A stretch of 64,000 nt of DNA from Bacteroidales bacterium (GCA_035299085.1 DATGXG010000052.1:62001-126000), one strand, 5' to 3'; shown: positions 1 through 8,287, counted from the stretch's first letter. The notes: generated from the sequence alone by a model not told the origin. A program made the numbers and translations.

Positions 1-145
1 TCCCTACACCGCTTTCCCCTGTAATCAGAACCGATAGATCGGTTGGTGCAACCTGCACGGCAATGTCGATTGCCCGGTTAAGAGATGGTGAATTTCCAAT
101 GATTCCGAAACGTTGTTTAATTTTAAATAAATCAGGTCTTTCCAT
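1..145 (-). CDS. Sigma-54-dependent transcriptional regulator, N-terminal fragment
   Basis: This gene runs off the left edge of the window, leaving only the first 48 codons. The visible protein starts MERPDLFKIKQRFGIIGNSP and ends ITGESGVG, which is the Walker A (GESGVGK) of the AAA+ domain of sigma-54 activators. The ring ATPase of this family remodels sigma-54 RNA polymerase to open promoters. The AAA+ domain begins almost at residue 1, so there is no N-terminal receiver or sensor domain. Any sensing or DNA-binding part would have to lie downstream, outside the window. The gene is divergent from kdsB. The family call is firm from the motif; the target genes cannot be seen. Confidence 0.85.
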   Translation of the reverse strand, partial: MERPDLFKIKQRFGIIGNSPSLNRAIDIAVQVAPTDLSVLITGESGVG

Positions 146-176
146 GAATTGGTGACAATTTCCCGTTAAAATCTGA

Positions 177-184
177 CAAAATTA
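177..184 (-). promoter_or_regulatory. Candidate -7 element for the sigma-54 regulator gene
   Basis: On the minus strand this reads TAATTTTG, an exact match to the Bacteroidota -7 consensus TAnnTTTG. It lies about 30 bases upstream of the ATG at 145. No matching -33 TTTG is present at the usual spacing, so this is only a candidate. Confidence 0.35.
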
Positions 185-238
185 CACATAATATTCGTTT
201 TTTTGCATTTCATATCTGTCAAATATTCATGCTCTGGT

Positions 239-988
239 ATGGCAACTGACTTGAAATACATCGGGATCATTCCCGCGCGTTATGCATCCAGCCGCTTTCC
301 CGGTAAGCCGCTGGCCGACATTAAAGGTAAATCAATGATCCGGAGGGTCTATGAACAGGCTTCAAAAGCACTGGAGGCTGTATTCGTAGCCACCGATGAC
401 CAGCGTATTTTCGATGCCGTAAAGGCTTTCGGGGGCAGGGTAGTGATGACATCACCTGAACATAAAAGCGGAACTGACAGGTGCACCGAAGCTGTGGTCA
501 AAGCTGAAATTGAAACAGGAATTCATTATGATGTGGTGCTCAACGTGCAGGGCGATGAGCCATTTATTGCACCGGAACAACTTGAATTAGTGAAATCCTG
601 TTTCGTTGAGCCGGATACCCAGATTGCCACGCTGGTTAAAAAAATTACTGATGAATCGGTACTTTTCGATCCTAACCGGCCGAAGGTGGTTGTCAATGCT
701 GCAAATGAAGCTATTTATTTCAGCCGTTCCACCATTCCCTATGTCCGGAATTATGAATCGCAGAACTGGCTGAAGCACCATACCTATTATATGCATATCG
801 GGCTGTATGCCTTCAGGCGTGATGTGTTGCCACAGATCACCTCGCTCCCGCAATCTCCGCTCGAACTGGCCGAATCACTTGAGCAGCTCCGGTGGATTGA
901 AAACCGTTACCGCATTGCGGTAAGAGTTACGGAACATGAGAGCTTCGGTGTTGACACGCCGGAAGACCTTAAGAAGTTAAATGTTTGA
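239..988 (+). CDS. kdsB: 3-deoxy-manno-octulosonate cytidylyltransferase (CMP-Kdo synthetase)
   Basis: KdsB activates Kdo by forming CMP-Kdo from CTP and Kdo in the cytoplasm, the donor for the inner core of lipopolysaccharide. The 249-residue product has the family signature IIPARYASSRFPGKPLADI near the N-terminus (nucleotide-binding loop) and the NVQGDEPF motif in the middle, and matches the usual length of about 250. I chose the ATG at 239 because it places MATDLKYIGIIPAR directly before the conserved loop; an earlier in-frame start at 203 would add 12 unconserved residues. No Shine-Dalgarno is visible. The stop codon lies inside a heptamer repeat array. The partner transferase WaaA is encoded 1.3 kb downstream on the opposite strand. 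Confidence 0.95.
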   Translation: MATDLKYIGIIPARYASSRFPGKPLADIKGKSMIRRVYEQASKALEAVFVATDDQRIFDAVKAFGGRVVMTSPEHKSGTDRCTEAVVKAEIETGIHYDVVLNVQGDEPFIAPEQLELVKSCFVEPDTQIATLVKKITDESVLFDPNRPKVVVNAANEAIYFSRSTIPYVRNYESQNWLKHHTYYMHIGLYAFRRDVLPQITSLPQSPLELAESLEQLRWIENRYRIAVRVTEHESFGVDTPEDLKKLNV

Positions 989-1097
989 TGTTTATGGTTT
1001 GAAGTTTCACGCCATAACCCCAAACCTCAAACCCCAAACTTCAAACCTCAAACCTCAAACCCCAAACTTCAAACCTCAAACCTCAAACCTCAAACAT
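983..1097. repeat. Heptamer tandem array, CAAACCT type, with inverted arm
   Basis: Four 7-base units of the GTTTGAA type (983-1010) are followed, after a short gap, by eleven head-to-tail units of the CAAACCT type (1021-1097; variants CAAACCC, CAAACTT). The two arms are complementary and could fold into a hairpin. The kdsB stop codon (986-988) lies within the first unit. The array fills nearly the whole gap before the GH5-like gene. Confidence 0.9.
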
Positions 1098-1110
1098 AAT
1101 ACACTTTCCA

Positions 1111-2211
1111 ATGAAAAATTTCAGGTTAACAATTATCGTAGTAAGTTTTGTTTTGTCTCTGTGGGGATGCAAACCACAGCCGGTATCAGAAATTAAGGAA
1201 CGTCCGGTATGGTCAAAACAACAGGCGGCAGAATGGTATATTCAGCAAGGGTGGATGAGAGGATGCAACTTTATTCCCAGCACAGCTATCAACCAGCTCG
1301 AAATGTGGCAGGCTGAAACATTTGATACCGCCACAATCAATAAAGAACTGGGATGGGCTCATCATATCGGTCTGAACACCATGCGCGTCTTTCTTCATCA
1401 TGTGGCATGGCAGGTTGATTCAGCCGGATTAAAGAAGCGAATTGGCACTTACCTCACCATTGCGGAAAATAATGGGATCAGAACAATCTTTGTATTGTTT
1501 GATGACTGCTGGAATCCGACATATGCGGCAGGTAAACAGCCGGATCCCAAACCCGGAGTGCATAATTCAGGATGGATACGTGATCCCGGAGACCTGCTTT
1601 ACCAGGATACAGCATTGTTTGTTGTACTTGAGCATTACGAAAAAGACATTCTGCATAGTTTTGCCGGTGATAACCGTATTGTCATGTGGGATTTATACAA
1701 CGAACCCGGGAATTCTGGATATGGCAACAAGTCATTGAATCTTCTGCAAAAGGCCTTCAAATGGGCACGTCAGGTAAATCCTTCACAGCCCGTTACATCG
1801 GGGGTTTGGAATATTACATTGCAGGATTTAAATAAATACCAGCTTGAGAACTCAGATGTCATCACATACCATGACTATAAAACAGATACCATACACAGGA
1901 AGACAATCGATTCGCTCAGGCTTTACGGCAGACCCCTTATCTGTACCGAATATATGGCGCGGAAACATAACAGCCGTTTCGATAATATAATGCCCATGCT
2001 GAAAGATGAAAATATCGGGGCTATTAACTGGGGGCTGGTAGCAGGTAAGACAAACACAATGTATGCCTGGGATGAGCCTATGCCTGATGGTTCCGAACCA
2101 AAATTGTGGTTTCATGAAATATTCCGAAAAGACGGAACCCCGTATAAGCAGGAAGAGGTGAATCTGATTATGGAACTAACCGGTGTGGAAGTTCCTGTGG
2201 AGGCCAAATAA
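1111..2211 (+). CDS. GH5-like glycoside hydrolase lipoprotein
   Basis: This is a predicted retaining glycosidase with a clan GH-A TIM-barrel fold. The first 20 residues form a lipoprotein signal ending in the lipobox SLWGC (Cys20), so the protein is probably membrane-anchored outside the cytoplasm. The motif WDLYNEPG supplies the likely acid/base Glu198, and LICTEYMAR the likely nucleophile Glu280, the spacing expected for GH5 or the barrel of GH2. The 366-residue length suits a single catalytic domain with no carbohydrate-binding module. Substrate cannot be deduced; relatives include cellulase-, mannanase- and xylanase-like enzymes. The gene sits between kdsB and waaA with heptamer arrays on both sides and has no polysaccharide-utilisation partners nearby. 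Confidence 0.8.
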   Translation: MKNFRLTIIVVSFVLSLWGCKPQPVSEIKERPVWSKQQAAEWYIQQGWMRGCNFIPSTAINQLEMWQAETFDTATINKELGWAHHIGLNTMRVFLHHVAWQVDSAGLKKRIGTYLTIAENNGIRTIFVLFDDCWNPTYAAGKQPDPKPGVHNSGWIRDPGDLLYQDTALFVVLEHYEKDILHSFAGDNRIVMWDLYNEPGNSGYGNKSLNLLQKAFKWARQVNPSQPVTSGVWNITLQDLNKYQLENSDVITYHDYKTDTIHRKTIDSLRLYGRPLICTEYMARKHNSRFDNIMPMLKDENIGAINWGLVAGKTNTMYAWDEPMPDGSEPKLWFHEIFRKDGTPYKQEEVNLIMELTGVEVPVEAK

Positions 2212-2214
2212 AGT

Positions 2215-2273
2215 GTTTGAGGTTTGAAGTTTATGGTTTGAAGTTTCGACCCCCAACCTCAAACCTCAAACAT
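2215..2273. repeat. Heptamer tandem array between convergent genes
   Basis: Five units of the GTTTGAA type (2215-2249: GTTTGAG, GTTTGAA, GTTTATG, GTTTGAA, GTTTCGA) are followed by three of the CAAACCT type (2253-2273). The arrangement repeats that at 983-1097, an inverted pair with hairpin potential. The stop codon of waaA (minus strand, 2266-2268) is inside the last units. Confidence 0.9.
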
Positions 2274-3513
2274 TTTTCTTCAGGTAACTCACGATTTTTT
2301 TCGTAGCCCCCGAATTGGCGTACACATAATCACTTGCCCTTGATGATGCCAGGTCAAGGTTTGAATGAGATTCGAGGAGATTGTTGAGTACCGACTTAAG
2401 TTCTTCATAGGTGCCGGTGGAAAACGCACCACCGGCAGCTATTAATTCAATTGCTTCCCTGAATTTATTGAAGTTGGGACCGAATATCACGGGAAGTCCG
2501 AATACGGCCGCCTCCAGGATGTTATGAATTCCCTTTCCGAATCCGCCGCCAATGTAAGCGATTTGTCCATACCGGTATAGGGATGAAAGCATGCCGATGT
2601 TGTCGATTATAAGAACCCTGCTTTCTGAAAGCCTAGCTTCGTCAGCTTCTGAAAATAACACCGGCTCAACAGGAAATAGTTTAATTAGCCGGTTGATATG
2701 GCCGGCATCAATTTCATGAGGAGCTATAATCAATTTCATACGTTGCGGGGCTTCATTCATATAGGCCGAGAGCAACGCCTCATCCGGAGGCCAGGTGCTT
2801 CCGGCCACCAAACACGCGGATCCTTTACTGAAAAGTTTTGCTTTTTCAATATCGGTTGTTTTTGCAGCATTGGCGATCACCCTGTCAAACCGCGTATCTC
2901 CGGTGATTGTAACATTCTGAAAACCGATCCGGAGAAGGAGCTTTTCCGAAGAAGCATCCTGTACAAAGAAATGATTGAAAAACCCGAGTTCCTTCCTGAA
3001 CCAGACAGCAAACCTCCTGAAAAAAACCTGGTTTTTCCTGAATTTGGCTGAAACCAGGTAAACCGGAATGCCTGACCTGTACAATTCCCTCAGGTGAAAA
3101 TACCAGAACTCGTATTTTATAAAGAAAACAGCCCGGGGATTTACAATCCTTACAAATTCACGTGCGTTGTAGGCCGTGTCAAGCGGCATATAACAAACCA
3201 TATCGGCTTTCGGGTAATTCTTCCTGATTTCATAACCCGAAGGCGAGAAAAAGGATAACAGGATACGCGCCTGAGGTATTTCAGCTTTAATGGCTTCAAT
3301 TACCGGAATTCCCTGCTCAAACTCACCTAGTGAAGCGGCATGAATCCAAAAGACCGGGTTGTCGCCGGGTTGCCATTGTTTAAGTTTTGACTGCCAATCT
3401 TTCCTTCCTTTCATCCATAACCTGAGCTTCGGCCTGAAAAATGAAACCGGCCATAAAAACGCGTAAAACAGGTGTATTATTAATGTATAAAGCAGGGTCA
3501 TGAGGTTAAACAA
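2266..3513 (-). CDS. waaA: 3-deoxy-D-manno-octulosonic acid transferase (Kdo transferase)
   Basis: WaaA (KdtA) transfers Kdo from CMP-Kdo to lipid IVA at the cytoplasmic face of the inner membrane. The 415-residue protein has an N-terminal membrane-anchor segment (residues 5-25) and then HAASLGEFEQG, containing the probable catalytic base Glu64. A GT-B C-terminal half follows, with GAPHEID-like (IIAPHEID) and GGGFGKGIHN segments and ILEAAVFGLPVIFGP near residue 335. Length and motif order agree with the family. The gene converges on the GH5-like gene, and the 5' side faces the superoxide dismutase gene with about 110 bases of AT-rich DNA between. A start four codons downstream (MTLLYTL) is also possible. 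Confidence 0.93.
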   Translation of the reverse strand: MFNLMTLLYTLIIHLFYAFLWPVSFFRPKLRLWMKGRKDWQSKLKQWQPGDNPVFWIHAASLGEFEQGIPVIEAIKAEIPQARILLSFFSPSGYEIRKNYPKADMVCYMPLDTAYNAREFVRIVNPRAVFFIKYEFWYFHLRELYRSGIPVYLVSAKFRKNQVFFRRFAVWFRKELGFFNHFFVQDASSEKLLLRIGFQNVTITGDTRFDRVIANAAKTTDIEKAKLFSKGSACLVAGSTWPPDEALLSAYMNEAPQRMKLIIAPHEIDAGHINRLIKLFPVEPVLFSEADEARLSESRVLIIDNIGMLSSLYRYGQIAYIGGGFGKGIHNILEAAVFGLPVIFGPNFNKFREAIELIAAGGAFSTGTYEELKSVLNNLLESHSNLDLASSRASDYVYANSGATKKIVSYLKKNV

Positions 3514-3624
3514 AAAATTGTACTGTGATTATTTTATTAAACTTTATGGTTAAACAAATGTTATTCGGTTAATGTTATTTAGAATAAATATAAATAGTAT
3601 AAACAATTAAAATTAAAAATAATC

Positions 3625-4221
3625 ATGGCTTTTGAATTACAACCTCTTGGATATGATTTTGCAGCTCTCGAGCCGCATATTGATGCCCGTACCATGGAGA
3701 TTCACTACACCAAACATCACCAGGCTTATGTAAATAACCTTAACAATGCAGTTTCAGGAAGCGAATGGGAGAATAAAAGCATTGAGGAAATTTTAGCCAA
3801 TGTTTCGAAACTGGCCCCTGCTGTGCGGAATAATGGCGGAGGACACTACAATCATACTTTTTTCTGGAAATTGCTTAAGGTTAATTCAGGGTCAGGTCCC
3901 TCGGGAGCTCTCCTGGATGCCATCAACGGGAGCTTCGGATCGGTTGATAAATTCAAGGAGCTATTCACCAATGCAGCCATGACGAGATTCGGATCGGGCT
4001 GGGCATGGCTTGTGAAAACAGGGAATGAACTTAAGGTTACTTCAACGCCTAACCAGGACAATCCTCTGATGGATCTTGCCGAGGTTAAGGGAACCCCTCT
4101 TCTCGGAGTTGATGTGTGGGAGCATGCCTATTACCTGAAATACCAGAACCGCAGGAATGAATATTTAGCTGCTTTCTGGAATGTTGTGAATTGGGAAGAA
4201 GTAAGTAGGAAACTTAAATAA
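3625..4221 (+). CDS. sodA: Superoxide dismutase, Mn-type signature
   Basis: This 198-residue enzyme of the Fe/Mn superoxide dismutase family converts superoxide to oxygen and hydrogen peroxide. Metal ligands are His27 (HYTKHHQAYV), His77 (GGGHYNHTFFW), Asp163 and His167 (DVWEHAYYLKYQ). The family rule for metal preference is visible: glycine precedes the second ligand motif (GGGH), and the outer-sphere glutamine comes from the C-terminal half (Gln144 in TPNQDNPLM). Both are Mn-type features; the dismutase gene 190 bases downstream has the Fe-type pattern. There is no signal peptide, so the enzyme is cytoplasmic. Metal preference is inferred from residues; cambialistic behaviour is known in this phylum. 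Confidence 0.92.
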   Translation: MAFELQPLGYDFAALEPHIDARTMEIHYTKHHQAYVNNLNNAVSGSEWENKSIEEILANVSKLAPAVRNNGGGHYNHTFFWKLLKVNSGSGPSGALLDAINGSFGSVDKFKELFTNAAMTRFGSGWAWLVKTGNELKVTSTPNQDNPLMDLAEVKGTPLLGVDVWEHAYYLKYQNRRNEYLAAFWNVVNWEEVSRKLK

Positions 4222-4251
4222 TGGGGCTATCCGCCCCCAGCCCTGCCTTCT

Positions 4252-4320
4252 TTGCGATGACCGGTTCCTACGGTCAGAAGCCCTGCCTGCCGGCAGACAG
4301 GAATCTGCCGGCATAGGCAC
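4252..4320. repeat. Dispersed intergenic repeat, copy 1
   Basis: This GC-rich intergenic element contains ACCGGTTCCTACGGT (4260-4274) and AATCTGCCGGCA (4302-4313). The same two cores occur in the same order, inverted, at 34417-34471. An internal complementary pair (CCTGCCTGCCGGCAG) gives hairpin potential. Its composition stands out from the AT-rich spacer around it. No ORF is evident. Confidence 0.75.
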
Positions 4321-4413
4321 AATATAATTCAAGGGTATAATTTCGCAAAAAATTTAATAGTTCTTGCAGTGAACCCTCCAATTGTTTAATTTTAAGGTAT
4401 AAATCCTTAAACT

Positions 4414-4989
4414 ATGCCATTTAAACTGCCAGAACTGCTGTATGCGCCGGATGCGCTGATGCCTGTTATTTCGAAGCAAACCATCGAATTCCACTATGGG
4501 AAACACCATCAGGCTTATGTAAATAACCTGAATAACCTGGTTACAGGAACCCCGTTTGAAAACGCTTCGCTTGAAACCATTATTAAGGAGGCGGAAGGCG
4601 GAATCTTCAACAACGGCGCACAGGTATGGAATCACACTTTTTATTTCGAATCCTTTTCACCATCCGGACCCCGTGAACCGATCGGGCACCTGGCCAGTGC
4701 CATTGACGCCACATTCGGTTCATTTGCCTCATTTAAGGAACAATTTGCCAAATCGGCTGCCACATTGTTTGGCTCCGGATGGGCATGGCTTGTAAAGGAC
4801 AAGGACGGAAAACTCCGGATTGTTCAGGAATCCAATGCCGGCAATCCTTTACGTAATGGCATGACGCCGATTCTGACATGCGATGTATGGGAACATGCTT
4901 ATTATCTTGATTATCAGAACCGGAGACCCGACTATGTCCAGTCCTTCTGGAATATTCTGAACTGGGAGGCTATAGGAAAACGATTCTGA
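4414..4989 (+). CDS. sodB: Superoxide dismutase, Fe-type signature
   Basis: This second Fe/Mn-family dismutase has 191 residues. Ligands are His27 (HYGKHHQAYVNN), His74 (GAQVWNHTFYF), Asp157 and His161 (DVWEHAYYLDYQNRRPDYV). Here the outer-sphere glutamine is Gln70, from the N-terminal half (AQVWNHTFY), and the C-terminal position is NAGNP instead of NQDNP. That is the Fe-type arrangement, opposite to its neighbour. The protein is cytoplasmic with no signal peptide. The two genes are diverged paralogues in tandem but are separated by a 192-base spacer holding a dispersed repeat, so separate promoters are likely. Its stop codon directly abuts the stop of the convergent patatin gene. Confidence 0.92.
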   Translation: MPFKLPELLYAPDALMPVISKQTIEFHYGKHHQAYVNNLNNLVTGTPFENASLETIIKEAEGGIFNNGAQVWNHTFYFESFSPSGPREPIGHLASAIDATFGSFASFKEQFAKSAATLFGSGWAWLVKDKDGKLRIVQESNAGNPLRNGMTPILTCDVWEHAYYLDYQNRRPDYVQSFWNILNWEAIGKRF

Positions 4990-7257
4990 TCAGAAGGTAA
5001 ATCCGAAGTTCAGGTACCATGTAAGATTGGGTTCTTTATTGTTTACAGCGAAAAAAACACTGAAAGGCCCAAGCATTGTATTATAGGTTATGCCGCTTCC
5101 ATAACCCAGGAATGTGTTTTCACTTTTCAAAACAAATGTTGATTCAATGAGGTCATTAAATGTCTGACCCATTGTCATACCGTTAATCATTGCCTCCAGC
5201 TGAAAATTCCGGTAAAGCCTGTAATTAAAGCCCACTTTGACAAGAAAAAAGTCGGGAGCTATCACTTCGGCCAGGTTATAGCCAACAAACGGAATATGAT
5301 TGCGTCTGAGGTTATTTTTATAACCGCCCAGGTAGTAATTATCGGAAACAACAAACTGGTTCGTGCTTAACCCTGTTGAAAAGGCAGAGTTCAAACACAA
5401 TTTAGGGCCCAGAGGTTTGAATCCCTCAAAACTCATATACAGTTTGGCGAATGAATTCAGTTTTTCCTGGTTTTGCTCTGCATTTTCAAGATACCTGACA
5501 TCGGTAAAAGGTTTTAAAATGCCCTTGAGACTAATATTGATCACGCTTCCTACAAAGGGATACATAAGATCATTGAGTGTATTTAATCCGTAGGTGCCTT
5601 CCAGTCCGAATCCGGTAAATCCGTTACGCCTGTAATTAAAATCTGCAGGGTACAGGGTTTGCATCGATTTGCTCGGATAAACACCTGATGTTTCAAACAA
5701 CAGCCCTGTGCCCAGTTGCTGGTTCAGGTCAATTACCCTTTTTATTGAAAGCGAGGATGTGAAATGGTATTGTTTCAGGTACCCGATTTCCTTACCCTGG
5801 ATATAACCGGGTATCAGGTTTGATTCATAATAAATCTCAAAGCCAGCCAGCCCGTTCATTTTTGCACCTGTGTACTTTCTGTAATTCAGCCTTGCCTGCG
5901 GGAATTCGCTGAAATCAGCCACCGCCGTCAATCTTGTACCAGATATCAGCAGGTTACTTCTTGTGTAATTAACAACCAGTCCGGCTCCATAGAAATTATC
6001 ATAATGAACGGAAACCTTAATTGAAGCTGGCGGCTTTTCATGAGCATTCATTTTGAGGATATAGCCCTTACCCTCCTTTTCAAAGGAGTAGGTGAGCTTA
6101 TCAAAATATTGTGTTCCGAAAAGCCTTTCAATGCCGGTTTGAAGTTTTTCTTTTGTCAGCCATGAATTGCGGTTGACATTGATTTTACCATAAGCCAGGC
6201 TCTGGTCATAATACTGCAGGTTATTCACCGAAACGCGGGTAATAAAAATGCTGTCGATTTCAGGAAGCGGAGCCGGCTTTTTTCTTAAGCCCAGATTGTT
6301 TAAACTGTCAGCCAATGCCCTGAGCTGAGTAATTTTTTCACGGGCTGCCATCTCACCGGCCTTTTCAATTTCAATACCCCGGGTAAAATCAGCAGACGTA
6401 TAACCGGACAAATCAGGCGTAATAAGGATATCCACTTTCTTAGCCTGTTCCCTTGAATCGGCAATGCCATAAACAGCGGCTGAACGGCTAAGGATCTTAT
6501 CCAATGAACTGAGTTCACCTGAAGTAATGTGATCCATAAATCCGGTGTAAACGCCGATGATGATATCGGCTCCCATGTCAATGGCTTCCTGTACCGGAAA
6601 ATTGCGCATCACGCCTCCATCCACAATTACCCTTGTGCTGTCGAAAACAACCGGTGAAAAAACGCTGGGTATGGCCATGCTGGCCCGCATCGCCGCTGCC
6701 AGGTCGCCATCCCTGAAATCAACAATTTCACCGTTTATGATTTCAGTTCCCACACATCGGTAGGGAAAAGGAAACCGGTCGAAAGATTCAATACCTGCAG
6801 TTCGCCAGGTGAGTCCGGACAACAGCAGGGCAAGGTTTTGTCCCTCGAGCATTCCCGATGGCAGCATAACCTTTTTCCCCCGGATGGGGAGTTCCACAAA
6901 CGACCGCCTGTATTCTCTCTTTTCGTCAAGGGCAACGTTTTGCAGGGGCACATCATCGGAGAGAAGGATGTTCCAGTCGACACTTTTATTTAATGTTGAA
7001 AGATCTTCTGCCGTATAGCCGATAGAATATAATCCACCAACAATGCTTCCCATGCTGGTGCCTGTTATATAATCAGGCACAATTCCGGCTTCCTCGAGTA
7101 CTTTCAGAACCCCTATATGGGCAAGACCTTTAGCTCCGCCGCCGCTGAGAACAAGTCCTATTTTGGGTCTCTGGTTTTTAACCTGCTGTGAATGGATTAT
7201 AGAAAAAGGGAAAAGGAAAATTATGCAGGCAAAAATGATTGTAAATAACCTCGGCAT
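4990..7257 (-). CDS. Patatin-like phospholipase with POTRA and beta-barrel (type Vd autotransporter-like)
   Basis: This is a 755-residue exported protein. A signal peptide covers residues 1-24. The patatin domain (about 30-300) has the oxyanion loop SGGGAKG, the nucleophile elbow GTSMG (Ser68) and the DGG motif with Asp213, forming the Ser-Asp dyad of patatin lipases. A POTRA-like segment follows (about 325-400), then a C-terminal region of about 350 residues with alternating aromatic strands ending in WYLNFGFTF, typical of a BamA/TamA-type outer-membrane barrel. This order matches PlpD-type (type Vd) autotransporters. Its start lies 14 bases after the stop of the upstream PKD gene, so the two are probably co-transcribed. 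Lipid substrate unknown. Confidence 0.88.
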   Translation of the reverse strand: MPRLFTIIFACIIFLFPFSIIHSQQVKNQRPKIGLVLSGGGAKGLAHIGVLKVLEEAGIVPDYITGTSMGSIVGGLYSIGYTAEDLSTLNKSVDWNILLSDDVPLQNVALDEKREYRRSFVELPIRGKKVMLPSGMLEGQNLALLLSGLTWRTAGIESFDRFPFPYRCVGTEIINGEIVDFRDGDLAAAMRASMAIPSVFSPVVFDSTRVIVDGGVMRNFPVQEAIDMGADIIIGVYTGFMDHITSGELSSLDKILSRSAAVYGIADSREQAKKVDILITPDLSGYTSADFTRGIEIEKAGEMAAREKITQLRALADSLNNLGLRKKPAPLPEIDSIFITRVSVNNLQYYDQSLAYGKINVNRNSWLTKEKLQTGIERLFGTQYFDKLTYSFEKEGKGYILKMNAHEKPPASIKVSVHYDNFYGAGLVVNYTRSNLLISGTRLTAVADFSEFPQARLNYRKYTGAKMNGLAGFEIYYESNLIPGYIQGKEIGYLKQYHFTSSLSIKRVIDLNQQLGTGLLFETSGVYPSKSMQTLYPADFNYRRNGFTGFGLEGTYGLNTLNDLMYPFVGSVINISLKGILKPFTDVRYLENAEQNQEKLNSFAKLYMSFEGFKPLGPKLCLNSAFSTGLSTNQFVVSDNYYLGGYKNNLRRNHIPFVGYNLAEVIAPDFFLVKVGFNYRLYRNFQLEAMINGMTMGQTFNDLIESTFVLKSENTFLGYGSGITYNTMLGPFSVFFAVNNKEPNLTWYLNFGFTF

Positions 7258-7271
7258 GGTGAAAACGGGTA

Positions 7272-8144
7272 CTAGTCTTTTCTGTACATATGAACAAATC
7301 CGGATTTTGTATACACTTTGTTTGGATCACCTGTAATGGCTTCCAATGTGTAAAAGTATACGCCGGTTTTAAGTTTGTCACCTGACGCGGTTTCTCCATT
7401 CCACGCAATGACAGGACCTTCTGCTTCATATACAAGGATACCTGTGCGGCTATAGATTTTAATTCTCAGCGGTATATCGCCGGCGCTTTGAACAATGAAG
7501 TAATTGTTTTCTGTATCATCTCCTCCTGGCGTAAAGACATTTTGAACTGTGACGTGTTCAAGAATGGGTATAATTTTTGTCTGTGAAGCTGAACAGGTAT
7601 AAATATCTGTAACGGTAAGAGTTACAGAAAACGTGTCAAATCGGGGAAAATCAACATTCACCGAAGCGCCCGTCCTTGATCCGATATCCTGGATATCCCA
7701 GTCAAATGTATAAAAACTTCCTGTATCGGTGACCCCGTTTTGTTGAAGGCGCACGAAATACGGAGTCTGCGAAGGATTATCATAATTAAATGATGCAACG
7801 GGAGAACTATGGACGATCACTGAATCGGGCTTAACAATCCATAATTCCGACCCGCTGGAAAATCTCAGAATCAATGTGAGGTCGTATGTTCCTTCGGTTT
7901 CATAGGTAACTGTATCGGGATCGGCCAACAGGCTTGTAGATCCGTTTCCGAAATCCCAGTAATAAGTATCCACTGAATCGGCAGACGCCGTGCTCTGAAA
8001 GCTGAACTTTACCTTCATGGGTGTACAGCCTTCGGCATCGTCAATAGTAAAATTATACTGACCCTTAACCTCAAAGGATAATGAAAAAACAAAGAGGAAT
8101 ATTGCTATAAGAGGCTTGCCAGGTCGCACGTTGTCAGGTATCAT
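7272..8144 (-). CDS. PKD-domain exported protein with T9SS type B-like sorting domain
   Basis: The 290-residue secreted protein has an N-terminal hydrophobic signal (IAIFLFVFSLSFEVKGQ). Two PKD-like Ig folds follow (about 30-115 and 118-200), with YYWDFGNGS and FDWDIQD resembling the PKD core. The C-terminal domain starts VFTPGGDDTENNYF and continues with IKIYSRTGILVYE and GVYFYTLEA. That is the gliding-motility-associated C-terminal domain used as a type B sorting signal by the type IX system. The protein is probably displayed at the cell surface or secreted, and its ligand is unknown. It lies directly upstream of the patatin gene on the same strand and is divergent from thyA. Confidence 0.85.
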   Translation of the reverse strand: MIPDNVRPGKPLIAIFLFVFSLSFEVKGQYNFTIDDAEGCTPMKVKFSFQSTASADSVDTYYWDFGNGSTSLLADPDTVTYETEGTYDLTLILRFSSGSELWIVKPDSVIVHSSPVASFNYDNPSQTPYFVRLQQNGVTDTGSFYTFDWDIQDIGSRTGASVNVDFPRFDTFSVTLTVTDIYTCSASQTKIIPILEHVTVQNVFTPGGDDTENNYFIVQSAGDIPLRIKIYSRTGILVYEAEGPVIAWNGETASGDKLKTGVYFYTLEAITGDPNKVYTKSGFVHMYRKD

Positions 8145-8287
8145 TGGTTAATTCGAAGCACAGGCTGTCTGATAAACGGCTAAAAATACTAAAAATTTGA
8201 TGTTGTCTTAATGTTAATATCTTAAAAGAAATCAACACATGTAAATAACTTTAACCTGTGATTCTTAAGGATAACCTGTCAGTTTGC

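Noticed and set aside
983..1097. CRISPR array
   Set aside because: The units are 7 bases, contiguous and without unique spacers; no cas genes are in the window.
981..1196. Open frame over the repeat array and the start of the GH5-like gene
   Set aside because: It is made of translated heptamer repeats (repetitive Lys/Pro/Gln/Thr) and overlaps the real gene in another frame.
4222..4245. Terminator after the first superoxide dismutase (GGGGC...GCCCC)
   Set aside because: The stem is short and there is no T tract.
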